Shown: positions 46,856 through 59,458, counted from the first letter of the stretch. The stretch is DNA of 64,000 nucleotides from Thraustochytrium sp. TN22 (GCA_013306675.1 JABLUY010000121.1:44622-108621); one strand, 5' to 3'. The notes: a model not told the origin generated them from the letters alone. Numbers and translations are program-made.

Positions 46856-49276
46856 CCTGGCGGCTCCGATCCGCCCCAGAGCGCCGCCACGCGCGAGCGA
46901 CGCTGGCTGCGTCTGCCCAGGCCGACGCCGACGTCGGCGCCGCGCCGCGCCGCGCCGCGCCGCGCCGCGCAAAGATAAGGTTTGCCCCGACCCGAGCGCC
47001 GAGACCGAACAGAGCGCGCTCTCTCTGTGACACGCGCCAACTAACTTACTGTTAGAGCTACAAGTGACCATGATGACTGCCAGCCACTGCACAGCCACAA
47101 CTTCGAGTTAGCAGCGCGCGGCGTGCTGAAGAGCCCATCGCGGCCGAGGCCACACGAGGACGAGCGGTGCCGATGCGCGATGCCGATGCGCGATGCCGAT
47201 GCGCGATGCCGATGCGCGGACGATGCGGACGATGCGGACAATGCGAACGATGCGGATGGCGAGTTACGCGAAGATCAAGATCGCTTCACAGTCAAGCTGC
47301 CTTCTGGCTTGCTGTGCGCCGCGGCCCCGTCCGAATCGGGCGGCCGAGGAAACATCGTCCTTGTGCGTACAGGTCGTTTTTCCATTGAAGTTACTCTCCG
47401 ACTCGTCGCCACGGTGATCAAGGGCTGAATTTTTTTGCCATGGCGCGCTGTTCACGCGCGAGAAACGGCTCCACGAGGATTCCATCAAGAAGCTAAAAGG
47501 CCATGGCGACCATGGTTGGCTTAACGTTTCACCGCAAACCTCTCGCGGCAGGCCCACGCAATCGCGTCGGGCTGGATCGGGCGTGCATCCGGCGCTTGAC
47601 GAGGTAGATGTCGCGCTCAAGGGCCTCGGCCCCGGGGACAAGGCTCGCGCCGGGATGAGGCCCCGTTCCGGCCGCCCTGCTGCAGTGGGGCTCGTCGGAC
47701 AACGCCGATGGGCAGGCACTGCGGTCCCGGAGTGCCCTCAATTTGCGCGAGCGCAAGTCACAGCGCGCTGAGGGGAGTTCACGCCCGTCCCGGTGACATG
47801 GATGCTCGCAGGGCGCGGCAGCGCGTCCAGACCGCGGCCGTAGACGTCGGTCGGTGCGTCTGGTACGTTGCTGACACGCCCCGCGACGGTCTGCGGGTCC
47901 CGGGGCACCAGCCGGCACTCGGGCAAGGCACGGGCGAGCTCCCGGCTCCCGCCCGCCGTTGTTGCGGTGAGTGGCCGGCAAGCGGGCAAGCGAGCAAAAA
48001 GCGAGTTGTGCGGAGGTGCGGCGCATCCATCAGCCAAGAGCCACTAGCAGGCAGTCATGCTGGGCGTCAGTCAGTCAGCGCGCCCGCGGGGTCGGTGGGA
48101 TGTCCTACGCGGCGTCCTCCACGTGCCGTCCGCCCGCATGTGGGTGGCGGAGCGTGCCGGTCTCGTCGGTACGTCGTTGCGCGCGCAGGCGGACAGTCGC
48201 GGGCGGCGCCAGCTACTAGCTAGTAGCTAGCTGGATCATCGTGACCACGTGTCACGCGTGGCGTCCCAGCGTCCCAGGTGGCAGGCATCCATCCCCAGCC
48301 AAGGCCGCCATAGACCTCGCGCCCGCGCGGCGCGCCCCACTCTCCTCTTCGAGCGCGCCGCGCGACTCGGACTTGCGAAAATGAAAACCACTGTGGCTGA
48401 CACTGACAGCGAGTGGGACGCGGCTTGGAGAACGAAGGTGTAGTAGGAGGCGCGCACGCACCAGCGGGTGGCCTACGGAAGCCAAGCAACGAAGTTGGAC
48501 AAGCTCCCAGGTGGAAGAGAATGAAAGGACCAGGCACTGGCAGGCGGGCGCGCGAGGTCTTGACGCCTTGGGCGTCGCGCGCAAGCAAGCGTGGACTGAC
48601 TGACGCGGAGCGCTCGCGCACGCTCGCTCGCTTGCTCGCTCGCTCGGTCGCAAGAGGCCGAGGTGGTTTCCGGGAGGCGGGCAAACGCGACGGCAGGCGC
48701 GCTGGCGTGAAGGCGCCGGCTCACTGTCCGGCTGCACGACGTGGTGGCTCGTGCGAGCGTCGTTTCGTCGCCTCGCGTGCCAAGGACAGCCGCCCACTTC
48801 CTACAAGCGCGGCGGCGAGCGCATCCGAGCGCGGACCAACCTCGGGCGGCTTGAGAGGCAGGCCAAAAGCGCGGGCGCGGGCGCCGAGGAGGAGGGCGAC
48901 GGGAGCGGCGCGGCGGGCGCTGGACGCGAGATAGAAGCCGGAGGGCGCGCAGAGCTCCTCGGTTTCGGCCAAGGCCTGGCGCGTTTTGCAGAGCGGAAAC
49001 GTGGAGATACCTGGGACCATTTGCGTCCTCGGCGTCGGTAGTCCCGCACGAGCGAGTCCGGCGCCCCAGGGACCCGCGCGCTGTCTCGCCTGCGACTGCA
49101 GGCCGGCGAGCAGACCGACCCGTAGAACAAACAAGCAACGAACGCCTCGGGCGTAGCAAGGCGAGCGAGCAGGGCGAGCAGACCAGCAGCCAATCAGCCA
49201 GGCAGCCAGCTAGCCCGCACGCCCGCCCACACGCACGCACGCACGTCGGCTCACCATCCAGGCAGCATCGGACCAT
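46856..49276. other. 2.4-kb spacer, SepSecS / TAZ protein
   Basis: I see no supported gene. It holds CGCGC and CCGCG runs next to the SepSecS start, a GATGC-type minisatellite (47163-47255) and a CTAG-rich stretch (48213-48232). A minus-strand frame at about 47738-48037 reads somewhat protein-like in short pieces, but only with frame changes, and I cannot identify it. Confidence 0.45.
47163..47255. repeat. GATGC-based minisatellite
   Basis: Four 13-bp units CGATGCCGATGCG, followed by 9-bp GATGCGGAC units with drift. Confidence 0.9.
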
Positions 49277-49477
49277 ATGCTGACGCCTCGCACGCACCTC
49301 GGCATGAACATTAACCAGCTCGTGCTGGAGCAGCTGCTCCAGAACGGGCTGCGCGGCCTGCAACTTCCGCAGCAGACGTCGCACGAGCCGCAGCAGGTGC
49401 TGCAGCAGCGGGAGCAGCGGGAGAGTCAGCGGCAGCCCCTTCGCCCGCTGCAGGGCGTGGAAACCAGCAGGTGAAGC

Positions 49478-49518
<41 letters not shown>

Positions 49519-49519
<1 letters not shown>

Positions 49520-50784
49520 TGATGATGATGATGCGCAAGGCCGAGCCTCGGGGTGAGATGCAGGCCGAGAACGCGGAGACAGCGACCACCTCGTGTGGAA
49601 CGACAAACGATGCGGTCAAGAAAGCAACTAGCGCGCGCACGCTCGCCGAGGCGCTGGAAGCGATGAAGGCGATGCATTCGAGGAAGCGTGCGCTGGAGGA
49701 GGCGCCACGAGGGAGCCTGAGCACAGTGAACGAATCCCCGCAGGGCGCGGGGTCGACGGCCACGTCGCGGCAGCAGCAATCGCAGCAACAGATGCGGGCG
49801 GCGAAGCGTGTCTCGTGGGGTCGCGTGGACGCGGACGAGCCCGATGCGGCGCAGCGGCACCTGCGCATCCTGGATCACACGAGCATGTGCGTGGTTGACA
49901 AGTGCTCGGTGACCGGGTGCGCGCAGATGAAGGCGCTGATCGCGCATTGCTGGAATTGCTCTCAGGAGACGACTTGCACAGTGTGCCGGCGATTCCACGG
50001 GCTGCTCTCGCTGCACTCAAGTAGCTGCCAGCGGCTGCTGGGCACTTGCCTCGTGCCGTGCTGCCTGCAATTCAAGCTGCTGACAATGACCAAGGAGGGC
50101 GGGGCGACGGGCGAGGAGGCAGCGCAGCGCCCGAGCCCGATGAGCACGACGAGCCCAAGCACGAGCACGAGCCCTGCGCCCACTTCGAGCGTACGACGGG
50201 GCCAGCAGGCCCACGGCTCGCGCGCGCAGTCGCCTGGGCACGAGCAGCTGGCGGCGCAGTCGCAGCAAGCGGCGCCAAAGCGGCGGCGGCGCACGCCGCA
50301 CCCGCTGCTTTCGGGCGCACAACCGGACTCGGCATGCCCGTCGCAGCGGCTCGTGTTGCTGCAGCACGCGGGTTCGTGCACGGCGGCGCCGGGGACCTGC
50401 ACGGTGTCGCGGCACTGCGCGCAGATGAAGAGCAACCTGGACCATGTGTCCAACTGCGAACGCGCCGCGTGCACGGAGCCGTACTGCTCCTCGTCCAAGT
50501 TTGCGCTGCACCACTTTTACGAGTGCTCGCAGGCGAGTTGCCAGGTCTGCGACCCAGTCCGCAATGGCCGCGACCTGCGTGGCCATCTGCGCGCCTGCTC
50601 TTCGTGCGCGTCCAACTATGCCCGGAGCATGGAGCCTCCATCGTCTTCGGTGTCCACGCCGTGCTCCATGCGGTCCCTCGAGTCCAAGGCCACCGATCCG
50701 ACTGACGACGAGGAGCTCAGAAGCACGCGCATCGCTGCCGACGCTCTCTCCGCGCTCGCATCCACTCTTTCGCCGGCGAAGTGA
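49519..50784 (+). CDS. TAZ zinc-finger protein (two TAZ domains, CBP/p300-like adaptor)
   Basis: A protein of at least 421 residues with two TAZ zinc fingers, helical zinc-binding domains known from CBP/p300 and plant BT proteins that bind transcription-factor activation domains. TAZ 1 (about 109-186) runs from QRHLRILDHTSMC through HCWNCSQETTCTVCRRFH to CLVPCCLQFK. TAZ 2 (about 274-367) runs from SQRLVLLQHAGSC through NCERAACTEPYC and HFYECSQASCQVC to HLRACSSC. His/Cys spacing is right for several H-C-C-C zinc sites. No acetyltransferase, bromo, KIX or BTB domain is present. The first ATG is at 49519, inside a CAG/ATG run. A protein-like frame from ATG 49277 (MLTPRTHLGMNINQL) could join in phase through a 74-nt intron (49397-49470, GT..AG but no clear branch site), so the true N-terminus is open. 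Confidence 0.75.
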
Positions 50785-51155
50785 AAGTGGGGACTCGCTT
50801 CAGTGGTGAAATAATTGTGACAGCCTGTGATTCAAGTTGCCATGCGCGCCGAGCTAGCTGCCTGGCTGGCTGCCTGGCAATCGACAGCAATCAATGGCAC
50901 AGGCTGTTCGTGTCACGAAAGGCTGTGTGTTGTCGGAGGGTAGCTAGTTTAGCTACTTTGAAGCTAGTCGGTGGTTTCGTACTGCACCTCGTTAGATTTA
51001 GGTAATGAACTGTGTTTGGTTTTGAACTCTTCGCGGAACGATGCAGCAAAAAGGTCCAGCGACGCTTCATCGTCCTCCATCCCCCAGGGCGAGCTGTTGC
51101 CCCGGGGCGCCCCACGACAACGACCAGGCCAGCAAGCTGTCGAGCCATCCGACCA

Positions 51156-51332
51156 GTCGAGTCGAGTCAAGTCGAGTCGAGTCGAGTCGAGCCGGGCTGA
51201 GCCGAGCCGAGCCGAGCCGAGCCGAGCCGAGCCGAGCCGAGCCGAGCCGAGCCGAGCCGAGCCGAGCCGAGCCGAGCCGAGCTGAGCCGAGCCGAGCCGA
51301 GCTGAGCCGAGCCGAGCCGAGCCGAGCCGATC
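51156..51332. repeat. (GAGTC)n passing into (GAGCC)n pentanucleotide array
   Basis: About seven GAGTC units, then about twenty-eight GAGCC units with occasional GAGCT. One pentamer changes into another through a single T to C difference, and the array then continues homogeneously. Confidence 0.95.
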
Positions 51333-54300
51333 GGAGCCGACTCGACACTCGAGCGAGTCAAATCGAGCCACGTCAACCAGATTTTGACTCAAACCGAGTT
51401 GTGGAAAGAAGAAGCGCCGCGCCATGCCGCGCCGCGCCGCGCCGCGCTGCGCTGCACCACGACCAGCCACGCCACGAGTGCCCAACCGACAGCCAACCAT
51501 TGCTAGCGCCGGCGCTGCCGAAAGCTCAAGATTCATGGAAAGCATGGCCGTTCCATGGACGATCCCAAGCCAACCCTGGGCGCTCTCCCAGGCCAACCAT
51601 GCTTCTTGCTTCCTCGCCAGCGGTGGAAGTGCTCGCTCGTGCATGTACAAGCGGCCGCCCTGGTCCCATTGTGTTTTCCTGGTCACGAATCGGCGATTTA
51701 CCTCCCGTGCAAACCTTGCCCAAAGACAAACTGCTCGGACGCGCCACGCCATCCAAGTCAGTCGACAAGGCGAGGCGTGATGGGTTTGCGCCGCGATGCG
51801 GAGTCGGAGCGGAGTGCGGCGCGCTCGGCGCACCTCGTGCGCGCCGGTCGGCATGATTGGCGGGAGACCAGCCAGCCAGGCTTGCGGGTTGCGGCGGCTG
51901 GAATCTGGAGGCAGCGACCGGGTTGCGCTGCATCTCAAGCCAGCCTGGCCCTGAGCCAGCCATTGCAACAGGCAGGCAGGCAGGCTGAGTGGCTGGCTGG
52001 CTGGCTGGGAGACCCGCGCATGCTGGATCCCTCGATTCGACCTCGTCAGTCGAGCCTTGAAATGCAAGCTCGCACCCTATTGGCCACGCTCGCAATGCTA
52101 GTGCCGGCCCGCCAGCCCGCTCGCCCGCTCGCCACGCTCAGCTCGCTCGCTCGCTCGCTCGCCTCAAACTTGTGCAAGCACACTGCGCGCAGCACGCTGC
52201 AGACGGCGCGCAGCTGCCGGCCGTTCGTGACCACGCTTGCTCTTCTGTGGTGCGGTGCACGCGTAGCGAGCAGCGCGCGAGACCGCAGCGAACGCCGCGA
52301 GCGCCTCAAGCGCTTCAAGAATTCCCTCCTATCTGCTCGCGCGCGGGTGCGCTCGCACCGTCCCGTAGCGCGAGCTTACTTACCCCTTTGCCTGGCTTCG
52401 AGTTCATGAGAATGATGAGATGATTTCACCTCGTGCAACTTCGCGCACGAGCAGTAACCATGAAGCGTGGGAAGTCGCCTACCCACATCTGGACTCCCCG
52501 CAAGGTGCACCGCGCGAGTCCCGGTCTTCGCCTCATCCTTTATTTCCCCCGTTTTCCTTAACTTATCTGTGCTTCCTCCGCGTGACGGACCGCCGTAACA
52601 TGCGTATTGCCTCCTCTGTGTTTTGCTCTTCTTGGGACTTGGACTGCAACGGCGGTCAGGAGGCGGCTGCCCGCCTCAACGGCGACGCTCGCGGCCGCCG
52701 CTCGCGAGTCTCATACGAAGAGTGCGTGCCCGGATCTGGCTGGCTGGCGTCCGGCCGGCGCGCGGCGCCCGGCCGCGCAAAGCGCGCGCAACGCGGACGA
52801 CACATAAGATTAGAGCGCGCGAGGGCCGGCGAGGCAGCGATGCCAGCCAGGCCAGAATTCGCAGCGCACGAGGCGGCACGCGCGCGGGCACCGTTCGTGG
52901 AGCGCCCCCCCGCGAGCTGCGGGCCCGCACCTGAGTGCTGCGGTGGCTGTGGGCCCGCACCGAATGTCTGCGGGATGCTGTGGGAGTCTACACCGGAGGA
53001 GCCCGCCCCTGAGGCACGGGGTAACAAAATCCAACCAAAAAAACGCCAGCCGGCGAGACCTAGCCGGCGGCGCCTTCACGCGGGAAGAATGTGCGTACCT
53101 GCGAGTGAAGTCAAGGTGTCAAGGGGCGGCGAGCGAGCAGCCCCAGCAGGACGAGCCACCAGCCAGCGGCGGCCGCCGCGAACGAACAACGCGCCTTGAC
53201 TGTGAAGTTGAAGCGGCGACCCCGCGGCGCGAGCGAGGGCGACGAATCTGGTCCGCTGCGTGCGCCGCACGGCGCGCGCGGCGAACGAGCAGTGGCGACG
53301 AATCGGAGTCGGAGGCCGGGCGCGCCCGACAGGCGGGCGCAGGCGGGCAGGGGCGTGCTCGATCCTGTCCAGGTCCTCCTCACAGAGGCGCACAACGCGC
53401 AACGCAACACAAGCCAGCGCAACTCAAGTCGTAGCACGCGCGGCGCGAGGGGGAAGCGACCTGGCGAGCAAGCGGCGAGCGAGCGAGCGAGCGGCTCGAA
53501 GGCGGCGAGCAGCGGCGGCCACAGCCGCTGCGAATTCTGCTCGTCGCCGCGCGCAGAACCGCAGGAGGAGCCCAGTCAGCCGGTTCGAGGTTGCGTCCGA
53601 GCAGGAGCCTGTACACGCCTCGGTGCCACAAACTTCACACGCGCGCGGCCGCAGCGCGCAGCGCATGGTTCTCGCGAGGCCCACCAAAGGGCCAGGCAGG
53701 CAGGCAAGCGAGCGTCCGACCAGCCGCGTGAGCGCTCACGCGACTTGCGAGTAAGCGAGCAGAGGTCAGCTGGCAAGCGTTGGCCCGGACATTTGACAAC
53801 TCAAGGCACGCGTACGCGACAAAACCGCGGCGGCAAGGAAAAGCGATCGGTCAGGCTTGCGCATTTCCTTTGAAAAAACAAGCTCGCCGCCATTTGGCAG
53901 GTCCGCCATCTCCGGCCACGGGTGGCGGCGGCACTGCAATGCATTCGTCGCTTTAAAAGTTGTGCTGCGTCAGGTCGTGTTCCGCATGCCACCGGCTAGT
54001 CGAGAACGTCACCGTAGCGACTGCCGCGCTGCCGCGTTGCGCTGGCAGCGCTGCTGACCCTCCACGGCCGCACGGCCCCGACCCACGATAAGCTGACCGC
54101 AGGAGCGAGCACGAAAAGGAACTCAAGTTCGCGGTGAGGATTGCTGCTTTGGGGGGAAGTTTGAGAAGTTTCGGGACTGACTTTGAAGAAGCTGGACCAG
54201 CATCATCCATCGGGGTCTGGGGACGCTCTGGTTGCTTGCAGCTGGCCTTGGCCGGACCTGGCGCATTTTTAGCGGAAAGGTCCCGAGCGGCTGGACTTCC

Positions 54301-54394
54301 GTCTAGGCCTGCGGCTTCGCGGGCACTGACTTCGAGAATAATTTTGCAGTGCAGTGACGCTTTGTTCAAAAGCTGCGTGTGCTTACTTGTCAAT

Positions 54395-54399
<5 letters not shown>

Positions 54400-54426
<27 letters not shown>
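54400..54426. repeat. (CT)n tract
   Basis: About thirteen perfect CT units in the gene-poor region. Confidence 0.95.
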
Positions 54427-54429
<3 letters not shown>

Positions 54430-54760
54430 GGGGTTGCGATGGAACGAGCTGAGCAAGTGCAAGTGCAGATTCGAGCGCGGAAGCGGCAGCGGCATACGTA
54501 TGTTCCGGCCCACAATGTCATCGTTCGCGGGACCAGAGGAGCGACTGGACGCCGAGATTCTGTTCGTCACGGGGCCAGCCAGCGTGTTTCAGCCAACCAG
54601 GCACTGCGCGCAACGCCGCGCAACGCCTCGTTCCGCGGCCGCCCGCCGCTGGTTGGGGGCTCTGGTGGTCTGGCCGTCGTCGCTGCGAAATGCGGATGAC
54701 GCACTCTGCCGAGGGCTGCTGCACTCGTGGTGGCTCCAGCCATACCACCTCGCTCTTACG

Positions 54761-54764
<4 letters not shown>

Positions 54765-54791
<27 letters not shown>

Positions 54792-54794
54792 GGC
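54765..54794. repeat. (CAGC)n tetranucleotide repeat
   Basis: About seven CAGC units read CAGCCAGC, with one GGCTAG variant following. Confidence 0.9.
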
Positions 54795-55667
54795 TAGCCA
54801 GCCAGGCTGCGGCACGCGGCAAGCCAAGCGGCCGGCGCGGCCGGCCTGACCGCAGAATCAGATATCACGACCTTGACGCCCAGTGGCCGCGGCCGCCCAT
54901 GCTTTGGGAGGCAGAGGGCCTCGCTAGCCCTACTAGAGAGAGGGCCGGCCACGGAAAACAATTTTCGCAAAGCAGCCATCCCACAGCTAGGCGGACTGCA
55001 CTCTCAAAGCCGCTTGCTTCTCTTAGCCCTGCAGTACCTGTGGTGATGTTGTCCACGCTTCGAGGCGCAGCGGAACAACACCTCCTCCAGCACTAGCAGT
55101 CACGCAGTCAGCGAGCCGACCGACCTGCGCGGGCGCCGACGCGGCGACGCGCGCGCCGCGCCGCGCACGCGTAACCTTGGTTAGCGCCGCCGCTCCGAGC
55201 AGGCCTGTGAGCGAAGCGATGCTCAGGCTCGCCTCTCTAACCTGGCCGGCCAGCTCAGCCTCTTCTCTCACCTGCTCTCACCACAAACCCGAGGGCGGTC
55301 GGGGCCTTGACAAGCTAGGCCGCCACGCGTCTGGCGCCGCCAGGCCACCGCCGAGAAGCCCTCGCGCGTTGCGCTGGGCTGCGCTGCGCTCGCCTTTTGA
55401 TCAGCGTCTCGCCACGCCAGCACTGGCGCAAGTCGTTGCGTGCGTGCGCAACGCTGGCTGCGCGAAGCTGCGAGAAGGGCGTCTTTGTGTTCGCCAGCCC
55501 AGGCTGTGCTACGGGTGGCTACGCGAGCAGCGCGCAACGGAGCGGAGCCCGCATGTCGGCAGGCTGCTACGGGGCGCGAAGGACACCTACCCGTTCAGGG
55601 ACAGGCGAATGCGCCGTGCGGGCTTAGCCTGGGCGCGCGCTCGGCACGACTCGCACGAGCAGCCTCG

Positions 55668-55733
55668 CGAGCAAGCGAGCGAGCGAGCGAGCGAGCGAGC
55701 GAGCGAGCGAGCGGGCGGGCGAGCGGGCGAGCA
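55668..55733. repeat. (GCGA)n tetranucleotide repeat
   Basis: About ten perfect GCGA units, then GCGG/GCGA variants. Confidence 0.95.
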
Positions 55734-56740
55734 GCATCTTGTGCAAGGCGTCCGGCGAGCCACCCGCGCCCAGCATCAGGTAGGCTAGAAGCGAAGATGC
55801 GCGCCGCGCAGTGTGCGCTGCGCTTGTGGTTGCGGCGCCGAGGCGAATGGCTACGCCTTTCGTTGATCCTCGCATCACCGTGACACCGGCATCACCGCCT
55901 CTAGGCCTAAGGCTCATTCCATTCAGACTGAGGCTTCGCACAGGGGCACACCCGCATCTGCCATTGTCTGGCGGCTGCTCGCTGCAGCCACTAGACCAGC
56001 CCCTAGTTGGCTCCTAGAACTTTGCCCAATCCAAATCGAGCGCTCGAGCCGATCAAGCCATCGATCGACAGTCGACTGCAGTGCAGTCGTGCGGCGGCGG
56101 CCGGGCTGGCGAGATCGTGGCAATCCATCCATCCGTCTGCCAGCCGCACAAGTTCCCTCTGCGGATGCCCGGCGCTAGATTCCCCCCCCCCAGCGCCGCC
56201 GCTGACTGCACAACTGCAGGGTTTTCGCGCCGCGCAACCCCTCCCGCTTCTTCCCCGCAGCTTCCCACATCGCTGTGCCGTCCCGCAGCTTTCCCGCAGC
56301 GCCCACAGCCGCGCCCGGCGCGCCCCGGCGCGAGCAGGCCCGCCTCTTCTTCCCGCGCCCCGTGCCGCGCGGCGCCGCCATGCCGGTATCGAATCGAGCA
56401 CCCGAGGTCGATCGCCGCGGTCGGCCGGCTGCCCGCACCGGGCCGCACGCGACCGAGCAGCGAGCAAACCCGAATCGCGTTCGGCCGCACCTCGCCGACC
56501 TCGCCTGCCGCAAGGCCCGTGCTCCGCCGCTGACCCCGCGCAGCAGCACAGCACAGCGCAGCGCTTCGTTGGACGCTCTCGCGCGCGGGCGTGATCTCCA
56601 CGAGCGCGGCTGCTTGATCGCTCGAGCTTGCAGGCAAAGCGCCATTTCGCCCAGCGCCGGCGACGGAGACCGTCCCGCGCCAGCTAGCCAGGTACGTACA
56701 GTGAGAGGCGGGGAGGAGAGCGGCGCCGAGGTCGCCCAGG

Positions 56741-56830
56741 CGCTGCGCTGCGCTGCGCTGCCTTGCGCTGCGCAGCGCGGCGCGCAAGGCAGCGCAGCGC
56801 GGCGCAGCGCAGCGCAGCGCAGCGCAGCGC
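56741..56830. repeat. GCTGC/GCAGC inverted repeat (potential long hairpin)
   Basis: The left arm at 56741-56768 and right arm at 56782-56809 are reverse complements over 28 bases with one mismatch; the 13-base loop can itself partly pair. More GCAGC units follow to 56830. Confidence 0.85.
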
Positions 56831-57545
56831 TGTGCTGTGCTGCGTGAGACCAACTGCACTGGCAGCGCCGGTGCTCAAGCTGGTCGGCGGTGCCTGTAGT
56901 TGCTTTCCGCAGGTTCGCCTGCCCCTGTTGGGCTCCCGGGCTGTGCCTGGGCCCTGGGTGGCTGGCTGGCTGGCTGGCTGCACGGGAGGGCCGGCCGTTC
57001 CCGCGGCGGCAGCGCGGCGCCGGCCGTGGCCGCGCGCATGATGGAGCGCATCGCCCGCGCGGGCGGCGTCGGCGGCGATGGCGGCGCGCCGCGTCCTTCG
57101 CCCCTGGCACGATTCAAAATTTCAAAAAGACTGACCTCCATGCCCGCTCCGCGTCAATCATGCAGCTAGCTAGCTAGCCTCGCTTCGCTCCCCAAGACGA
57201 CAGCCAGCGCTCGCGCTCGCTCGCTCGCTCGCTCGCTCGCGGTCGCTTCCGGCTTCCTCTTCGCGCCGCCCCTCTCCTCGAGGCGCAGCCCAGCGCGGGC
57301 AGGTCTGCGCCCCAGCCGCGGCGCCCCGCCCCAGCCAGCCGCCGGCGTACTCGCTGCAGGCCGCCTGCGTCGCGGCCAGCCAGCCAGCCGTCTAGCTAAC
57401 CGTCACCGCGTCCGGCGAGCGCAGCGGCAGCCTCGGCAGCCGCAGATTCATTCGCGAGGGCGAGGGCGAGCGAGAATCTGGCCTCGCCAGTCCCGTCCGG
57501 GTCGCCGAGCCCTGAGCCCGCTCGCCGCGCCGCGCCGAGCCGCGC

Positions 57546-57572
57546 CGAGCCGAGCCGAGCCGAGCCGAGCCG
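57546..57572. repeat. (GAGCC)n pentanucleotide repeat
   Basis: Five GAGCC units flanked by GCGCC variants, the same unit as the array at 51156-51332, about 300 bp upstream of the zinc-finger gene. Confidence 0.9.
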
Positions 57573-57876
57573 AGCCCTGAGTTCGCTCGCAGGCGCCAGC
57601 GCACGCCAGCCAGCCAGCGGGGCCGGCCGGCGTGCGTCGCAGGCCGCGTAGCAGGCGCGCGCAGGTACGCGCGCCGTCTTCCGCCCTGGCGGCGCTGGCC
57701 AGCCAGCCAAGCCAGGCCAGGCCAGGCCCGGCCAGCTTCGTACGAGACGAGACGAGAGGAGACGAGAGGAGAGGAGAGGAGGCAAGGACGAGGGCGGCCG
57801 GAAGGCAGTTGGCGCGGAGACCAGGTCCTGACCCGCGCGACGCGAGCGGCGAGCGCTCGGAGATCAGAGGGGGAAC

Positions 57877-59420
57877 ATGCGCCACGCGCCGGAGCGCACG
57901 GCGTCGGGCGACTCGAGCGACGGCGGGCGCGCGCAGGGGATGAGCGAGCAGCGGCTCAAGTGGATCGTGGACGAAGCAGGGGAGGAGCTGCCGCATGCGC
58001 AGCCGGCGCAGCCGCATGAGGATGCGCCGCGCCGCGCCGCCGGCGCCGCCTCGCCGCAGCCCGATGCGGTTACCGCGCTCAGCGCCTCGGTCGAGGCGCT
58101 CATGAGCATGGCGCACCGCGCCGGCAGCAGCGGCAGCGGCAGCGGCAGCGCTGCCGCGACGCCCGAGTCGCGCAAGCGCAAGCTTAACGCCGAGGAGGTC
58201 TTCGAGCAGCAGCAGCTGCTCCTGCTCGCGAAGCAAATGATGGACAACCAGCGCCAGCAGCACCTCCTCCAGCAGCACCCGCACGGCGCCGCCGAGAGCG
58301 GCTCGCGGGAGTCCACGCCCTCGCTCGGCCCCACGACGCCGCCCATGGGTGCGCTCTACCAGCACCAGCACCAGCCCGGCTCGCCGCCGGCCATCGGCTC
58401 GCCCGGCAGCAGCGGCGCCGGCTCGCCCTACGCGGGGCGACTCAACCCGGCCGCCAGGACCGCCTCGGCGGGCGCCGCGCCCGCTGCCGCCGCCGCCGCC
58501 GGCGGCTCGCACCTGTGCGAGCACCCGGACTGCGATCGCGTCGTCGGCAGCGCCGGTGTCTTCTGCATCCGCCACGCCGCCGGCCGCCGTTGCGACATCC
58601 CGGGCTGCTTCAAGTCCGCGCAAGGCCGCACCACACGCTGCAAGGCGCACGGCGGCGGCCGCCGCTGCTCCGTTGCCGGCTGCTCCAAGTCCGCGCAGGG
58701 CTCCACCGACCTCTGCAAGGCCCACGGCGGCGGCAAGCGCTGCAAGGCGGCTGCCTGCACCAAGGCCGCGCGCGGCTCCACCGACTACTGCATCGCCCAC
58801 GGTGGCGGCCGCCGCTGCGCCAACGACGACTGCGACAAGTCCGCGGTTGGCTCGACCAACTTTTGCGTCAAGCACGGCGGCGGCCGTCGCTGCTCCGTCT
58901 CGGCCTGTGGCAAGAGCGCGCGCGGCGGCAGCCCGTTTTGCGCCAAGCATGGCACCCAGCATCGCAAGCTGCTCGCGGTCTCCAACATCAGCCCGCCCCA
59001 GCACCACCACCACCAGCAGCCGCAGCCGCAGCCGCAGCCGCCCCAGCAGCTTCATCAGCAGCAGGAGGCGCCGCGTCCTCTTCCTGCCCCGGTGCTCTTG
59101 CCCAACGCGCGCCTCCCGCTCTCGGCCGCCTCGCACCCCATCGTGCGCCCCATGCCCTCTCGCGACATCGCGCCGCACCAGCATCAGCACCAGCACCAGC
59201 ACCAGCAGGCCCCGCGTGCTTCGCCGGCCACGTCCGCGCCGCCCGTCTTCCTTGGCGGCCGTGCCAACCCGCTGCTCCTTAGCTCGTCCTTCATGTCGAT
59301 GAGTCTCATGCAGCAGGACAGCAAGAAGCGCGCCGAGGAGGAAAAGCGCCGCCATGACCAGGAGCAGCGCATCCGTGACATGCTTCTGATGAACCTGCAC
59401 AGCGACTCGCTGCGCCAGCT

Positions 59421-59458
<38 letters not shown>

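Larger units (their letters stand above)
50785..57876. other. 7-kb gene-poor, microsatellite-dense region
   Basis: No frame in this stretch looks like a protein; the long open frames are repeats read in one phase. It holds (GAGTC/GAGCC)n (51156-51332), GGCTG and GGCAG tetramers (51970-52008), a (CT)n tract (54400-54426), (CCAG)n (54765-54794), (GCGA)n (55668-55733), a GCTGC/GCAGC inverted repeat (56741-56830), a GCTA run (57162-57178), (GCTC)n (57213-57241) and a second (GAGCC)n (57546-57572). Confidence 0.5.

Noticed and set aside
46856-47098. N-terminal extension of SepSecS by 81 residues
   Set aside because: The added part is Arg/Ala low complexity, does not align with the family and has no suitable ATG, while MDAETAALAARLVG at 46855 fits the family start.
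47529-48037. Protein-like fragments on the minus strand in the SepSecS-TAZ spacer
   Set aside because: Coherence needs several frame changes, and no family is recognisable, so neither a gene nor a pseudogene is supported.
54134-55096. 320-codon frame in the gene-poor region
   Set aside because: It is made of Ser-Leu from a CT tract, Pro-Ala-Ser-Gln from CCAG repeats and unrelated sequence; no domain or protein-like composition.
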